A stretch of 64,000 nt of DNA, taken from assembly GCF_964059145.1 (NCBI RefSeq), contig NZ_OZ060405.1, positions 248,001-312,000 of the forward strand, given 5' to 3'. Positions 18,643 through 29,395 of this stretch are shown in pieces; position 1 is the stretch's first letter, and every line of letters begins with the position of its first letter. The DNA comes from Buchnera aphidicola (Protaphis terricola) (GTDB taxonomy: Bacteria; Pseudomonadota; Gammaproteobacteria; Enterobacterales; Enterobacteriaceae). The notes under the pieces were generated by a model. It did no database searches, was not told the origin of the DNA, and saw only the letters and a list, made by a program, of their open reading frames with translations. A program made the position numbers and the translations under genes.

Positions 18643-19464
18643 TTAAATTTTTTCTAATACTAATATAAAAAGATGTGTTTTTTTATTATTTTCTTTTTCA
18701 AGATGATATCTAGATGATACGCTAATTTTTTTAATCATTTCTCCTTTGTAACCAATAACAATTTTTTTTTGTCTTTTATTTTTAACATAAATAATTGCAT
18801 GAATATAAATTTCTTTAAATTGATCTTTAATTGATTCAATTTTTACTCTAATTATTGAAGGTAATTCATCTCTTAAAAAAAATATTACTTGTTTTCGAAT
18901 AATTTCTGATATTTCAAAATAAAAAGAATTTGTTGTAATATAATTTTTAGGAAAAACATGTAAATTATTTGGTAAATATTTTTTTATAATATTTTCTAAT
19001 ATATTAATATTTTCTCTTTTTTTTGCAGAAATGGGAATAATTTCTGTTGAATGTGTTTTTTTTGAAAGAAAATTAATATATGGTAAAATTTTATTTTTAT
19101 TAAATAATTTATCAATTTTGTTAATTACATAAATAATTGGGATATTAGTTTTTTTTATTTTTTTTAAAATAATTTCATCTTTTTCTTTCCATATATGCGC
19201 TTCTATTAGAAATATAATTATATTTGTATTTTTAATTATTTTTAAGCTATTTATATCATTAGAATATATTCCTGGTGTATCTATATAAATAGATTGATAG
19301 AATTCATTAGTTTTAATACCTATTATATTTTTTTTTGTTGTATTTTTTTTATTTGATGTAATAGAAATATTTTTTTTGACAATTTGATTAATTAAAGTTG
19401 ATTTCCCAACATTAGTTCTTCCAATAATTGTTATATATCCACAATATTTTTGTTTTTTTTTCAC
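18643..19464 (-). CDS. era: GTPase Era, shortened
   Basis: Era binds the 3' end of 16S rRNA and aids small-subunit assembly. The G domain has G1 [17 protein letters not shown] and SAKK; the KH domain has [12 protein letters not shown]. The length of 273 is well below the 301 of E. coli. About nine residues are missing after DTPG, in the switch II helix. The C-terminal tail after [10 protein letters not shown] is lost, including the otherwise conserved end (SLGY in E. coli). I found no frameshift that restores it. The start overlaps the end of rnc by four bases, so both are co-translated. It is probably still functional, because the nucleotide and RNA-binding motifs are intact (inference). Confidence 0.93.
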   Translation of the reverse strand: MKKKQKYCGYITIIGRTNVGKSTLINQIVKKNISITSNKKNTTKKNIIGIKTNEFYQSIYIDTPGIYSNDINSLKIIKNTNIIIFLIEAHIWKEKDEIILKKIKKTNIPIIYVINKIDKLFNKNKILPYINFLSKKTHSTEIIPISAKKRENINILENIIKKYLPNNLHVFPKNYITTNSFYFEISEIIRKQVIFFLRDELPSIIRVKIESIKDQFKEIYIHAIIYVKNKRQKKIVIGYKGEMIKKISVSSRYHLEKENNKKTHLFILVLEKI

Positions 19465-20141
19465 TCTACACCTAATTTAATTAATGCTTTTTTAGCTGCA
19501 TTTTGTTCAGCTTTTCTTCGACTTTTTCCTATTCCAATAAATAACTTCGAATATATACTAATTTCACAATGTATAGTAAATATTTGATTATGAGATTCAC
19601 CGCATATATTTACTATAAAATATTCGGGTAATGATAAATGTTTAGACTGTAAGTATTCTTGTAATCTTGTTTTAGGATCTTTCTGTATATTACCAGGGCT
19701 AATTTTTTCTAATCGTTTTTCATACCATTTTAATATTAATTCTTCTACTGTTTTAATATTACTGTCTAAATAAATACTACCAATTAGAGCTTCTACAGTA
19801 TTTGCTAAAATAGATTCACGGCGAAAACCTCCACTTTTTAATTCACCTTGTCCTAATTGTAAATATTCACCTAAATCAAATTCATATGCTATTTCTGCAA
19901 GAGTATTGCCTCTAACTAAAGTTGCTCGCATTCGACTCATATCTCCTTCATTAATAGAAGGAAAATGTTGATATAAAGCATTTGCAATTACAAAACTTAA
20001 AATAGAATCTCCTAAAAATTCAAGTCTTTCATTATGATTGCTACCTGCACTTCTATGTGTTAATGCTTGTTTTAATAAATTTTTATGAGTAAATGTATAT
20101 CCTAAAACTTCCTGTATTTTATTTGTAACAATGTGGTTCAT
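19461..20141 (-). CDS. rnc: Ribonuclease III
   Basis: RNase III cuts double-stranded RNA, including the stem around 16S seen at 11277-12959. The 226 residues equal E. coli RNase III: nuclease domain with [10 protein letters not shown] (Glu38, Glu41, Asp45), then a C-terminal double-stranded RNA-binding domain ending in [13 protein letters not shown]. The second acidic pair reads ILANTVEAL, so Glu117 is kept but the conserved Asp114 has become Asn. That residue belongs to the metal-binding set of the family, so activity may be reduced. It lies downstream of lepA-lepB and overlaps era, as in E. coli. Confidence 0.96.
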   Translation of the reverse strand: MNHIVTNKIQEVLGYTFTHKNLLKQALTHRSAGSNHNERLEFLGDSILSFVIANALYQHFPSINEGDMSRMRATLVRGNTLAEIAYEFDLGEYLQLGQGELKSGGFRRESILANTVEALIGSIYLDSNIKTVEELILKWYEKRLEKISPGNIQKDPKTRLQEYLQSKHLSLPEYFIVNICGESHNQIFTIHCEISIYSKLFIGIGKSRRKAEQNAAKKALIKLGVE

Positions 20142-20277
20142 ATCATACCAATTTCAATAATATTTTAATTAATTTTTTAATTCATTTATTTATATAACAT
20201 AAAAATAATACAAACTTGATAGAATTTAATAAAATATTGAAAGATATCTAAAAATATTATTTAATATATTATTAATT

Positions 20278-21212
20278 TTAATATATATTACCGATCCTAT
20301 TAATACGTATATTTGTAGGCCATTCATTTTCTTTTTTTTCAAAACTCATCCATATTTTTATAGCTTTTCCTAAAATATTTTCTTCTGGTACAAATCCCCA
20401 GTAACGACTATCTAAACTATTATCACGATTATCTCCCATTACAAAATATTTATTTTCGGGTACTATCCAAGTAAATTTTGGTATATTTTTTTGTTGGTAA
20501 TAATGATTTTTTGTATTTTGGATTTCATCTAATAATAGTATTTTATGTTTAAAATTATTAATATTTTCTTCTACTAATTTAAAATAAAAAGAATTATATA
20601 TTTTTTTTGTTTTTATATTATTTTTTTCTGAAAAATATATTCTTTGAAAAAATTGAGTTGTTTTTTTATTTGAATAATTAATAGATAATATATTTTTGCA
20701 ATTTTTTGTATTAGTATAATTAATACAAATTTTAATTTTTTTATTATGTATATTATATTTAATTTTATCTCCTGGTAAACCTATTACACGTTTAATATAA
20801 TTTATGTTAGTTTGAATCGGATGTCTAAAAACTATAATATCTCCTCTTTGAGGATGTTGATTTTTTATTAATATTTTATTTGTAATAGGTTCTTTTAAAC
20901 CATATATGAATTTTTCTACTAAAATAAAATCTCCTATTAAAAGTGTTGGCATCATTGAACCTGAGGGAATTTGAAATGGTTCATAAATAAAAGAACGTGT
21001 TATAAAAACAATGAAAAACATTGGAAATAAAGATGATATTTTTTGATAAATATTTTTTTTATTTTTTAAGAGTATTTTTTCTTTTAAAATAATTTTATTT
21101 CTTTTTTTTTAATGAAAAAATAGTTAATAAAATATTTTATATAGTTTAATAACCAAAAAAAACCAGTACATAAGGTACTTAATATTAAAAATATTGTTAA
21201 TATGTTAGGCAT
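20278..21212 (-). CDS. lepB: Signal peptidase I, frame broken at a poly(A) tract
   Basis: LepB removes signal peptides from exported proteins at the inner membrane. The gene starts at ATG 21212, 14 bases after the lepA stop on the minus strand. The first frame gives MPNILTIFLILSTLCTGFFW, matching the first membrane helix of E. coli LepB, and runs into a stop shortly after an A9 tract (21102-21110). The rest is in the next frame: SSLFPMFFIVFITRSFIYEP (second helix), catalytic Ser in PSGSMMPT, catalytic Lys in NYIKRVIGLPGD, then MGDNRDNSLDSRYWGFVP. One added A makes a continuous 311-residue protein (324 in E. coli). It is either a sequence error, a recent mutation, or a gene read by transcriptional slippage. 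Without the upstream part, an internal ATG at 21021 would give 247 residues lacking the first helix. Confidence 0.88.
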
Positions 21213-21226
21213 TTTATGTTCTCTTT

Positions 21227-23017
21227 TTAATTATTAAGGTTTAAAATAGTAAGAAATACTTTTTTTGGTAAATTAATATTACCAATTTTTTTCATTCTTT
21301 TTTTACCATCTTTTTGTTTTTTTAATAGTTTCTTTTTTCTACTAATATCACCTCCATAACATTTTGATAATACATTTTTTCTTAATTGTTTAATTGTTGA
21401 TCGAGCAATAATTACATTATTCACACTTGCTTGAATGCTAATATCAAATTGATGTCTAGGTATTAACATTTTCATTTTTTCAACTATTTCACGAGAACGT
21501 TGTTGTACATTTTTATAATAAGAAAGCGTAGTTAAAGCATCTATTCTTTTTGAATTAATTAATATATCTATTCGAACTATTTTAACTATTTGGAAATATT
21601 TAAAATTATATTCTAAGGAAGCATAACCACTAGAAACTGATTTTAATTCATCAAAAAAATTTAAAACAATCTCACTCATAGGAATATGATATTTTAAAGA
21701 AACTTGATTTTCATGATAAATTAAATCAGTTTGCAATCCTCTTTTTTTTATACATAATTTCATTATAGATCCAAGAAATTTTGGAGGAGATAAAATACTG
21801 CATTCTGCAATTGGTTCTTTGATATTTTTGATTGTATTAATTAAAGGAAAATTTGAAGGGGTATCTAAATAAATTTTTTTTCCATTAATTAATTCAATTT
21901 GATAAACAACAGTAGGAGCAGTTGAAATTAAATCAAGAGAATATTCCCGTTCTAATCGAGCTTGAACTATTTCCATATGCAATAAACCTAAAAATCCACA
22001 TCTAAAACCAAATCCAAGAGCACTGGAATTTTCAGGTTCATAAAATAAAGAAGAATCATTTAAACTTAGTTTTTCCAATGCATCTTTAAATGTTTCATAT
22101 TGATTTGAATCAGTAGGAAATAAACCTGCATAAATTTTAGGTTTGATTTTTTTAAATCCATTTAACATTATTTTAGATGGGTTATGATAATGTGTCAATG
22201 TATCACCTACAGGAGCTGCATTAACATTTTTAATTCCACATATGACCCAACCTACTTCTCCGCATTTTAATTTTTTTTTGTTTATTTTTTTAGGTGTAAA
22301 AACACCTAATTGGTCAACAAAATAAGTTTGACCTGTACTCATTACTTGTATTTTATCTTTTTTTGAGATAAATCCATTTTTAATTCTAATTAAAGATACT
22401 ACACCTAAATAGTTATCAAACCATGAATCAATTATAAGAGCTTGTAATGGACCATTTTTATTTCCTTTAGGAGCAGGAATATCAGTAACTATTTTTTCAA
22501 TAAGTGTATCAATACCCTCACCTGTTTTAGCTGAACATTGAATAGAATTTTTAGTAGAAATTCCAATAATATCTTCAATTTCTTTTTTAACTCGACATAC
22601 ATCAGAACTAGGTAAATCAATTTTATTTAAAACAGGTAATACTGATAAATTCATTTTTAGTGCAGTTTGACAATTAGCTAATGTTTGAGCTTCTACTCCT
22701 TGAGTTGAATCAACAACTAATAATGCTCCCTCACAAGCAGATAATGATCTAGATACTTCATAAGAAAAATTTACATGACCAGGTGTATCAATAAAATTTA
22801 GTTGAAAAACATTATTTTTTTTATCTATATAATCAATCATAACGCTTTGTGCTTTAATCGTAATGCCTCTTTCTTTTTCTAGTTCCATTGAGTCTAAAAC
22901 TTGATGAGACATCTCTCTATCACATAAACCACCACATTTTTGAATTAAACGATCTGATAAGGTTGATTTTCCATGATCAACATGAGCAATAATAGAAAAA
23001 TTTCTTATATATTTCAT
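21227..23017 (-). CDS. lepA: Elongation factor 4 (LepA)
   Basis: LepA is a ribosome-associated GTPase thought to act in back-translocation or in initiation and assembly. The 596 residues compare with 599 in E. coli. The G domain has [15 protein letters not shown] and NKIDLP. EF-G-like domains follow, and the C-terminal domain ends in the conserved positively charged [20 protein letters not shown] segment. It is the first gene of the lepA-lepB-rnc-era run, in the same order as E. coli. Confidence 0.97.
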   Translation of the reverse strand: MKYIRNFSIIAHVDHGKSTLSDRLIQKCGGLCDREMSHQVLDSMELEKERGITIKAQSVMIDYIDKKNNVFQLNFIDTPGHVNFSYEVSRSLSACEGALLVVDSTQGVEAQTLANCQTALKMNLSVLPVLNKIDLPSSDVCRVKKEIEDIIGISTKNSIQCSAKTGEGIDTLIEKIVTDIPAPKGNKNGPLQALIIDSWFDNYLGVVSLIRIKNGFISKKDKIQVMSTGQTYFVDQLGVFTPKKINKKKLKCGEVGWVICGIKNVNAAPVGDTLTHYHNPSKIMLNGFKKIKPKIYAGLFPTDSNQYETFKDALEKLSLNDSSLFYEPENSSALGFGFRCGFLGLLHMEIVQARLEREYSLDLISTAPTVVYQIELINGKKIYLDTPSNFPLINTIKNIKEPIAECSILSPPKFLGSIMKLCIKKRGLQTDLIYHENQVSLKYHIPMSEIVLNFFDELKSVSSGYASLEYNFKYFQIVKIVRIDILINSKRIDALTTLSYYKNVQQRSREIVEKMKMLIPRHQFDISIQASVNNVIIARSTIKQLRKNVLSKCYGGDISRKKKLLKKQKDGKKRMKKIGNINLPKKVFLTILNLNN

Positions 23018-23252
23018 TTTTTTAGATTAAACTTATTTTAAAATTAATTAAAAATTTTTTTTAATTATATTTTTAATATAAAAATGTATTTTATATGAAT
23101 ATTTTTTAAAAGTATAAACATTTAATATATTTCTTTTTTTATTTTAATATAATATATTTATGATTATTTTTATACTAAAGAATTGTTATAAAATAATATA
23201 AGTTATTTTATTTTTCTTTTAATTGTTTAATCTTAAAAAAGATGTAATTATT

Positions 23253-24356
23253 ATGAATAAATGTAAAAAAAAAGTGATAATTGCTATGTCAGGAGGTGTT
23301 GATTCATCTGTAGCTGCATGGTTTTTAAAAAAAGACGCCTATCTTGTAGAAGGCTTATTTATGAAAAATTGGGAAGAAGATGATAAAAAAAATTATTGTC
23401 ATGCTGCGAAAGATTTAAATGATGCAAAAAATGTTTGTAAAAAATTAAATATACATCTTCATAAAATGAATTTTTCTCAAGAATACTGGGATAAAGTATT
23501 TAAAAAATTTATAAATGAACATAAAAAAGGTAGAACACCTAATCCGGATATATTATGTAATAAAGAAATTAAATTTAAATTGTTTTTTAATTATTCTATT
23601 AACCAACTTAATGCAGATTATATTGCTACAGGTCATTATGCTCGAATTTTAAAAAAAAATGGGGTAAATTATCTTTTAAAAGGAATAGATTATCAAAAAG
23701 ATCAAAGTTATTTTTTATATACTTTAAAAGATTATCAATTAAAAAAAATTTTATTTCCTATTGGAACATTTAAAAAAAGTCAAATTCGAATGATTGCAAA
23801 AAAAATAGGTTTAAAAATTGCAGAAAAAAAAGATTCTACAGGTATTTGTTTTATTGGTCCTAGAAATATAAATAATTTTCTTTCTAACTACATTTCTAAA
23901 AAAAAAGGTAATATAGTTACAATAAATGGAGAAATTATTGGTACACACAATGGTTTATTTCATTATACCATAGGACAACGTAAAGGATTAAACATTGGAG
24001 GAATTAAAGGAAAATACAATAATCCATGGTATGTAGTAAAAAAAAATAATAAAACAAATACATTAATTGTTGCACAAGGATTAAATAATCTATATTTAAT
24101 GTCGATAGGTTTAATTGCCGAAAAAATTACTTGGATAAATAGTATTAACATTAAATTATCATTTTCTTGTTGCGCCAAAACAAGATATCGACAAAATGAT
24201 GTTATTTGTAAAATAGAATATATAAATGATTTTCATATAAAAGTTTTATTTAATTCACCTGTGATTGCAGTTACCCCGGGACAATCAGTAGTATTTTATT
24301 ATAATGATATATGCTTAGGTGGAGGAATTATTAAACGTCAATTATCATTAATGTAA
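23253..24356 (+). CDS. mnmA: tRNA-specific 2-thiouridylase MnmA
   Basis: MnmA puts sulfur on U34 of tRNA-Lys, -Glu and -Gln. The 367 residues equal the E. coli family. The PP-loop is AMSGGVDSS, the catalytic Cys lie in PNPDILCNKEIKF and STGICFIG, and KTRYRQ is in the C-terminal domain. ATG 23253 is chosen over an in-frame TTG 30 bases upstream, because homology begins with NKCKKKVIIAMSGG. hflD, between mnmA and purB in E. coli, has been lost. Confidence 0.96.
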   Translation: MNKCKKKVIIAMSGGVDSSVAAWFLKKDAYLVEGLFMKNWEEDDKKNYCHAAKDLNDAKNVCKKLNIHLHKMNFSQEYWDKVFKKFINEHKKGRTPNPDILCNKEIKFKLFFNYSINQLNADYIATGHYARILKKNGVNYLLKGIDYQKDQSYFLYTLKDYQLKKILFPIGTFKKSQIRMIAKKIGLKIAEKKDSTGICFIGPRNINNFLSNYISKKKGNIVTINGEIIGTHNGLFHYTIGQRKGLNIGGIKGKYNNPWYVVKKNNKTNTLIVAQGLNNLYLMSIGLIAEKITWINSINIKLSFSCCAKTRYRQNDVICKIEYINDFHIKVLFNSPVIAVTPGQSVVFYYNDICLGGGIIKRQLSLM

Positions 24357-24401
24357 TATTTTATATTTTATTAAAAATTATCAAAAATAGGAATCTAAAA
24401 T

Positions 24402-25775
24402 ATGCAGTTAACTTCATTAACTACGATTTCTCCTATTGATGGTCGTTATTTTGAATCAACACAATTATTAAGAAATATATTTAGTGAATTTGGTTACTTA
24501 AAATATCGACTTAAAGTAGAGATTGAATGGTTTAAAAAAATCATGTCTATGAATAAATTATTAGATATTAAAAAAATAGATAATAATGATATATTATTTA
24601 TTGATAACGTTTTTAATAAATTTAATGAAAAAGATATGTTATATATTAAAAATATAGAAAAAAAAACTAATCATGATATTAAAGCATTAGAGTATTTTTT
24701 AAAAAATAAATTATCTCAATCAAAAAAATTATCATATCTTACAGAATTTATACATTTTGCATGTACTTCAGAAGATATTAATAATATAGCTTATGCATTA
24801 ATGATTAAAGATGCTCTTAAAAAAATAATTTTACCGCTTTGGTTAAAAATAATTAATATTTTAAAAAAATTATCAATTGAATATAAAAGTATTCCTTTAT
24901 TATCTATGACTCATGGACAACCAGCCACTCCTTCTACTATGGGAAAAGAGATTTTAAATTTTTATTATCGTGTGAAAAGACAATATAAAAAATTAAAAAA
25001 TATTGAAATATTAGCAAAATTTAATGGTACTACTGGAAATTACAATGCACATTTAGCGGCTTATCCATATATTAATTGGCATATTATTAGCAAAGAATTT
25101 ATTATATCATTAAATCTTATTTGGAATCCATGTACTACACAGATTGAACCACATGATTATATTGCAGAAATATTTGCATGTATTTCTCTTTTTAATACTA
25201 TTTTAATTAATTTTAATCGTGATATTTGGGGTTATATTTCTTTAAATTATTTTAAGCAAAAATTAATCAAAGATGAAATTGGTTCATCTGTAATGCCACA
25301 TAAAATTAATCCTATTGATTTTGAAAACTCTGAAGGTAATTTAGGATTATCTAATGCATTAATGAATCATATGATAAATAAATTACCTATTTCTAGATGG
25401 CAACGTGATTTAAGTGATTCTACAGTATTAAGAAATATAGGAGCTGTATTTTCTTATGCAATAATTGCATATTATTCAATGTTACGTGGTTTGAGTAAGT
25501 TAAAAATTAATAGTTTTCAACTTTTAAAGAATTTAAATGAAAATTGGTCAGTATTATCTGAAGCAATTCAAACTATTATGCGTCGCTATAATATTAAAAA
25601 TTCTTATGAAAAATTAAAAAAATTCACTCGAGGTAAAAAAATAAGTAAAGCTAATATATATAAATTTATTTCAGATTTAAATATTCCAGAAATAGAAAAA
25701 AAACGTTTAAAAAAAATCACTCCAACAAATTATATTGGTTATGCTATTCATATTGTTGAAAAAACAATTGAATAA
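24402..25775 (+). CDS. purB: Adenylosuccinate lyase
   Basis: PurB cleaves SAICAR and adenylosuccinate in purine and AMP synthesis. The 457 residues compare with 456 in E. coli. The fumarase-superfamily signature is SSVMPHKINPIDFENSEGNL, TSEDINN and MTHGQPATPSTMGKE carry active-site residues, and AGGAA precedes the ATG. Together with gpt it marks retention of purine interconversion and salvage. Confidence 0.97.
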   Translation: MQLTSLTTISPIDGRYFESTQLLRNIFSEFGYLKYRLKVEIEWFKKIMSMNKLLDIKKIDNNDILFIDNVFNKFNEKDMLYIKNIEKKTNHDIKALEYFLKNKLSQSKKLSYLTEFIHFACTSEDINNIAYALMIKDALKKIILPLWLKIINILKKLSIEYKSIPLLSMTHGQPATPSTMGKEILNFYYRVKRQYKKLKNIEILAKFNGTTGNYNAHLAAYPYINWHIISKEFIISLNLIWNPCTTQIEPHDYIAEIFACISLFNTILINFNRDIWGYISLNYFKQKLIKDEIGSSVMPHKINPIDFENSEGNLGLSNALMNHMINKLPISRWQRDLSDSTVLRNIGAVFSYAIIAYYSMLRGLSKLKINSFQLLKNLNENWSVLSEAIQTIMRRYNIKNSYEKLKKFTRGKKISKANIYKFISDLNIPEIEKKRLKKITPTNYIGYAIHIVEKTIE

Positions 25776-25814
25776 ATAAATTTTTTTAAAATTTATTTTT
25801 AAGGAGTTTTACTT

Positions 25815-26426
25815 GTGTTATTAAAAGCTCTTATTTTTTCTGTTATATTTTTAATAGGTTGTAATAAATCACTAAATATAGAAAAAAACTATTCTTTAAA
25901 TAAAAAAGAAATTGAACAAACAATTTATCATTGGAATAATTTTATTAAAATTGCTTCAAATAAATATCATGTTGATGAAAAATTAATTAAATCTATTATA
26001 TATGTTGAATCTTCTGGAAATCCTTATGCAAAAAGTAGTTCCAATGCAATTGGATTAATGCAAATTAAGCCTTCTGCAGCAGGTGTAGATATATATAGAT
26101 TTTATGGAAAAAAGGGAAAACCTTCTATAGAAGAATTATATAATCCTAAAATTAATATTAATATTGGAACACTTTATATTCATTTATTACAAAAAAAAAA
26201 TTTACTTGGGATTAAAGATAAAGAAATAATGAGATATGCAACTATTGTATCTTATGTAAATGGAACAAGTGCATTATTAAAAATATTTCATGAAAACAAA
26301 AATCAAGCAATAAAAATGATAAATACTATGACAGTAAAAACATTTTTTCAACATATAAAAACACATCCTTCTAAACAAGCATCAAATTATTTAGAAAAAG
26401 TAATAAAAATTTATAAAATTATTTAA
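25815..26426 (+). CDS. mltE: Membrane-bound lytic transglycosylase MltE (EmtA)
   Basis: This is a lipoprotein that cuts peptidoglycan glycan strands. The start is GTG at 25815, with AAGGAG eight bases upstream. The signal MLLKALIFSVIFLIGC ends in a lipobox; Asn follows the Cys, so it should be carried to the outer membrane by the Lol system. The 203 residues match E. coli EmtA. Catalytic Glu is in YVESSGNP, followed by SNAIGLMQIK, VSYVNG and a C-terminal helix. An in-frame A10 tract lies at 26191-26200. It is the only clear lipoprotein in the window. Confidence 0.92.
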   Translation: MLLKALIFSVIFLIGCNKSLNIEKNYSLNKKEIEQTIYHWNNFIKIASNKYHVDEKLIKSIIYVESSGNPYAKSSSNAIGLMQIKPSAAGVDIYRFYGKKGKPSIEELYNPKININIGTLYIHLLQKKNLLGIKDKEIMRYATIVSYVNGTSALLKIFHENKNQAIKMINTMTVKTFFQHIKTHPSKQASNYLEKVIKIYKII

Positions 26427-26454
26427 ATTTATAAAAATTTTTTGGAAATTTAAT

Positions 26455-27237
26455 ATGGGATTTTTAAAAGGTAAAAAAATTTTAATTACAGGTATATCAA
26501 ATAAAAAATCTATAGCCTTTGGTATAGCAAAAGCAATGTATAAACAAAAAGCAGAGTTAAATTTTGTTTGTCAAAATAAAAAAATTATTAATAAAGTTAA
26601 TTATTTAATTCGTCCGATGAGTGCAAACTCTATTTTTTTTTGTGATGTATCTAATGATGAAAATATTAAAGAATTTTTTTTTGATTTAAAAAAAACATGG
26701 AAAAAATTTGATGGATTTGTACATTCTATTGCTTATTGTCCTAAAAAGCAGATTAATGAAGATTTTATTAAAAATAGCACTAAAGAATCTTTTATTTTAT
26801 CACATGAGATTAGTTCATATACTTTTTTAAGTATGGCAAGGGAATCTATAAATATGCTAAATAAATTTTCTTCTTTAGTTACATTATCTTATATAGGTGC
26901 TCAAAAAGTTTTATCTAATTATAATGTAATAGGATCAGCTAAAGCTTCTTTAGAAGCTAATGTAAGATATATGGCGTATTCACTAGGTAAAAAAAATATT
27001 AGAGTAAATGCAATTTCATCTGGTCCTATAAAAACTATATCTTCACGTCAAATAAAAAAATTTTATAAAGTACAAGAATATCAAAAATCAGTTTCATTAA
27101 TTAAAAATTATATTACTAGTAAAGAAATAGGAAATGTTGCTGCTTTTTTATGTTCTGACTTATCTTTAGGAATCACTGGTTCAATTATTTATGTTGATAA
27201 TGGATTTCATATTAACATTCCTAATGAAATAATTTAA
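26455..27237 (+). CDS. fabI: Enoyl-ACP reductase (NADH) FabI
   Basis: FabI makes the last reduction in each fatty acid elongation cycle. The 260-residue short-chain dehydrogenase compares with 262 in E. coli. The cofactor site is ITGISNKKSIAFGIA, the catalytic Tyr and Lys lie in SNYNVIGSAKASLEANVRY, and VNAISSGPIKT and ITGSIIYVDNGF are in the C-terminal part. GGAAA precedes the ATG. It works downstream of FabZ on ACP activated by AcpS, both encoded in this window. Confidence 0.96.
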   Translation: MGFLKGKKILITGISNKKSIAFGIAKAMYKQKAELNFVCQNKKIINKVNYLIRPMSANSIFFCDVSNDENIKEFFFDLKKTWKKFDGFVHSIAYCPKKQINEDFIKNSTKESFILSHEISSYTFLSMARESINMLNKFSSLVTLSYIGAQKVLSNYNVIGSAKASLEANVRYMAYSLGKKNIRVNAISSGPIKTISSRQIKKFYKVQEYQKSVSLIKNYITSKEIGNVAAFLCSDLSLGITGSIIYVDNGFHINIPNEII

Positions 27238-27379
27238 AAAAAATTAAAAATATTTTATTAGTGTTTATAAAAATTTTCATAAAATTTATCTATGATAATT
27301 TACAAATAAGTTATATATTAAAAATTCTTAAATAATAAAATCATTTATTTTCTATTTTTAATAGTTAGGTTGTATAATT

Positions 27380-29320
27380 ATGTTCCAAAACAATCCATTA
27401 CTTGCACAATTGAAAAAAAATTTACATAAAAAAATACCAAGGGTTGAAGGAATAGTAAAAAGTACTGAAAGAGGATTTGGTTTTTTAGAAATTGATATTC
27501 AAAAAAGTTATTTTATTCCTCCTAAAAATATGAAAAAAGTAATGCATGGAGATAAAATATCCGCATTATTAAAAGTTGAAAAAGATCGTGAAATAGTTGA
27601 TCCTGAAAAATTAATTGAACCTATTTTAAAAAGATTTGTAGGAAAAATTGAAAAAAAAGATAATAAGTTATTTATTTTACCTGATTATCCTTTTTTAAAA
27701 GATCTGAATATAATATGTTATCCTAAAAAAAATTTTACTCATTCTTTTGAAACAGGAGATTGGGCTGTTGCGAATTTAATACAACATAAACTTAATGGAA
27801 ATCCTATATTTTGTGCTGAATTAATTGAAGAAATAGTAAAAGTAAATGATCCATTAACACCATGGTGGGTAACTTTATCACGTCATAATCTTGAAAAAAA
27901 AGCTCCTTTAATTGAAAAAAAAGATACTCTTTTAAAAGATCATTCATATCGAAAAGATTTAACAAATCTTGATTTTATTACAATAGATAATACTAATACA
28001 AAAGATATTGATGATGCTTTATTTGTTAAAGAAGAAAAAAATGGTAATTTTTGTTTAACAGTTGCTATTGCAGATCCAACTTCATATATAGAAAGTGGAA
28101 GTAAATTAGATATTATTGCTTCTAAACGTGGTTTTACAAATTATCTTCCTGGTTTTAATATTCCTATGTTGCCTAGAGAGTTATCAGAAAATATATGTTC
28201 ATTAATTCCGAATAAACGTAGACCAGTTTTAGCATGTTCTATAATAATTAATAAAGATGGAAATATTTCTAATAAAATTAATTTTTTTTTAGCATGGATT
28301 ATATCAAAAGAAAAATTATCTTATGATGATGTATCAAATTGGATTCATCAAAAAGGATTATGGAAGCCATCAAATCATTCAATTGAGAATCAAATTTTGA
28401 TTTTATATCGATTATCTTTATTGCGAATAAAATGGAGAAAATTAAATGCAGTGTTGTTTAAAGACACCCTGGAATATAGATTTCAATTTTCTGAATCTGG
28501 TACAGTACAAGATGTAATTATTGAAAAAAGAGGAGTTGCTCATAAAATTATTGAAGAAGCAATGATAATCGCAAATGTATCAGCTGCAAAATTTTTATCA
28601 AGAAATTTAGGTTTTGGTATTTATAATATACATTCTGGTTTTGATTCTATTAATGCTGAAAATGTAGTTTCTTTTTTAGAAAATTATAATTTAAAATTTA
28701 CAGCTAAAGAAATAACAACTCTAAAAGGATTTTGTAATCTCAGACGTGTATTAAATATTTTATCTAATGATTACATTAATAGTCGAATTCGACGGTATCA
28801 ATCTTTTGGGGATTTTAGTACTACACCAAGTCCACATTTTGCATTAGGTTTTTCAGAATATGCAACTTGGACCTCACCTATTCGAAAATATAGTGATATA
28901 ATTAATCATCGTTTATTAAAATCAATCATTAAAAAAGAAAAAATTATTAAACCTCATGAAGACATTAAATTTAAAATTAGTGAACAAAGACGAAAAAATA
29001 GAATAGCTGAAAGAGATATTTCAGATTGGCTTTATACATTGCTTTTACAAAAAAAAGAATATCAAAATAAAAAATTTTATGCTGAGATAACTGATGTTTC
29101 TAGAGGTGGAATAAGAGCTAAATTAATAAAAAATGGTGCAAATGTTTTTATCCCTGCATTATTCTTACATCCGATTAGAGAAGAAATAATTTTTAATCAA
29201 GAAATAGGACAAGTTTTTATTAATGGTAATTTATATTATAAAGTTTCTGATTTAATTGAAGTTGTATTATTTGAAATTCGTACAAAAACAAGAAGTATTA
29301 TTGCTAAGCTTAATTATTAA
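27380..29320 (+). CDS. rnb: Exoribonuclease II
   Basis: RNase II degrades single-stranded RNA 3' to 5'. The 646 residues compare with 644 in E. coli. Two N-terminal cold-shock domains begin at GIVKSTERGFGFLEI. The RNB catalytic domain has the acidic cluster NTKDIDDALFV and LPREL, RIRRYQSF and ATWTSPIRKYSD. A C-terminal S1 domain begins near AEITDVSRGGIRAK. A 10-bp AT-only hairpin follows the gene. Confidence 0.97.
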   Translation: MFQNNPLLAQLKKNLHKKIPRVEGIVKSTERGFGFLEIDIQKSYFIPPKNMKKVMHGDKISALLKVEKDREIVDPEKLIEPILKRFVGKIEKKDNKLFILPDYPFLKDLNIICYPKKNFTHSFETGDWAVANLIQHKLNGNPIFCAELIEEIVKVNDPLTPWWVTLSRHNLEKKAPLIEKKDTLLKDHSYRKDLTNLDFITIDNTNTKDIDDALFVKEEKNGNFCLTVAIADPTSYIESGSKLDIIASKRGFTNYLPGFNIPMLPRELSENICSLIPNKRRPVLACSIIINKDGNISNKINFFLAWIISKEKLSYDDVSNWIHQKGLWKPSNHSIENQILILYRLSLLRIKWRKLNAVLFKDTLEYRFQFSESGTVQDVIIEKRGVAHKIIEEAMIIANVSAAKFLSRNLGFGIYNIHSGFDSINAENVVSFLENYNLKFTAKEITTLKGFCNLRRVLNILSNDYINSRIRRYQSFGDFSTTPSPHFALGFSEYATWTSPIRKYSDIINHRLLKSIIKKEKIIKPHEDIKFKISEQRRKNRIAERDISDWLYTLLLQKKEYQNKKFYAEITDVSRGGIRAKLIKNGANVFIPALFLHPIREEIIFNQEIGQVFINGNLYYKVSDLIEVVLFEIRTKTRSIIAKLNY

Positions 29321-29328
29321 AATTAATT

Positions 29329-29351
29329 AAATAATAAAAAATTTATTATTT
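29329..29351 (+). terminator. AT-only hairpin after rnb
   Basis: AAATAATAAA pairs perfectly with TTTATTATTT around a three-base AAA loop, nine bases after the rnb stop and before ychE. In so AT-rich a genome a 10-bp AT stem can occur by chance, so this is tentative. Confidence 0.35.
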
Positions 29352-29395
29352 TAAAAAGATTTTTAAAGAACTCCAATATAAATTAAGAGTATAAT

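Noticed and set aside
18600-18660. A frameshift restoring the Era C-terminus
   Set aside because: Shifting the frame at the short A-run near the stop gives about ten residues with no similarity to the Era tail and then stops.
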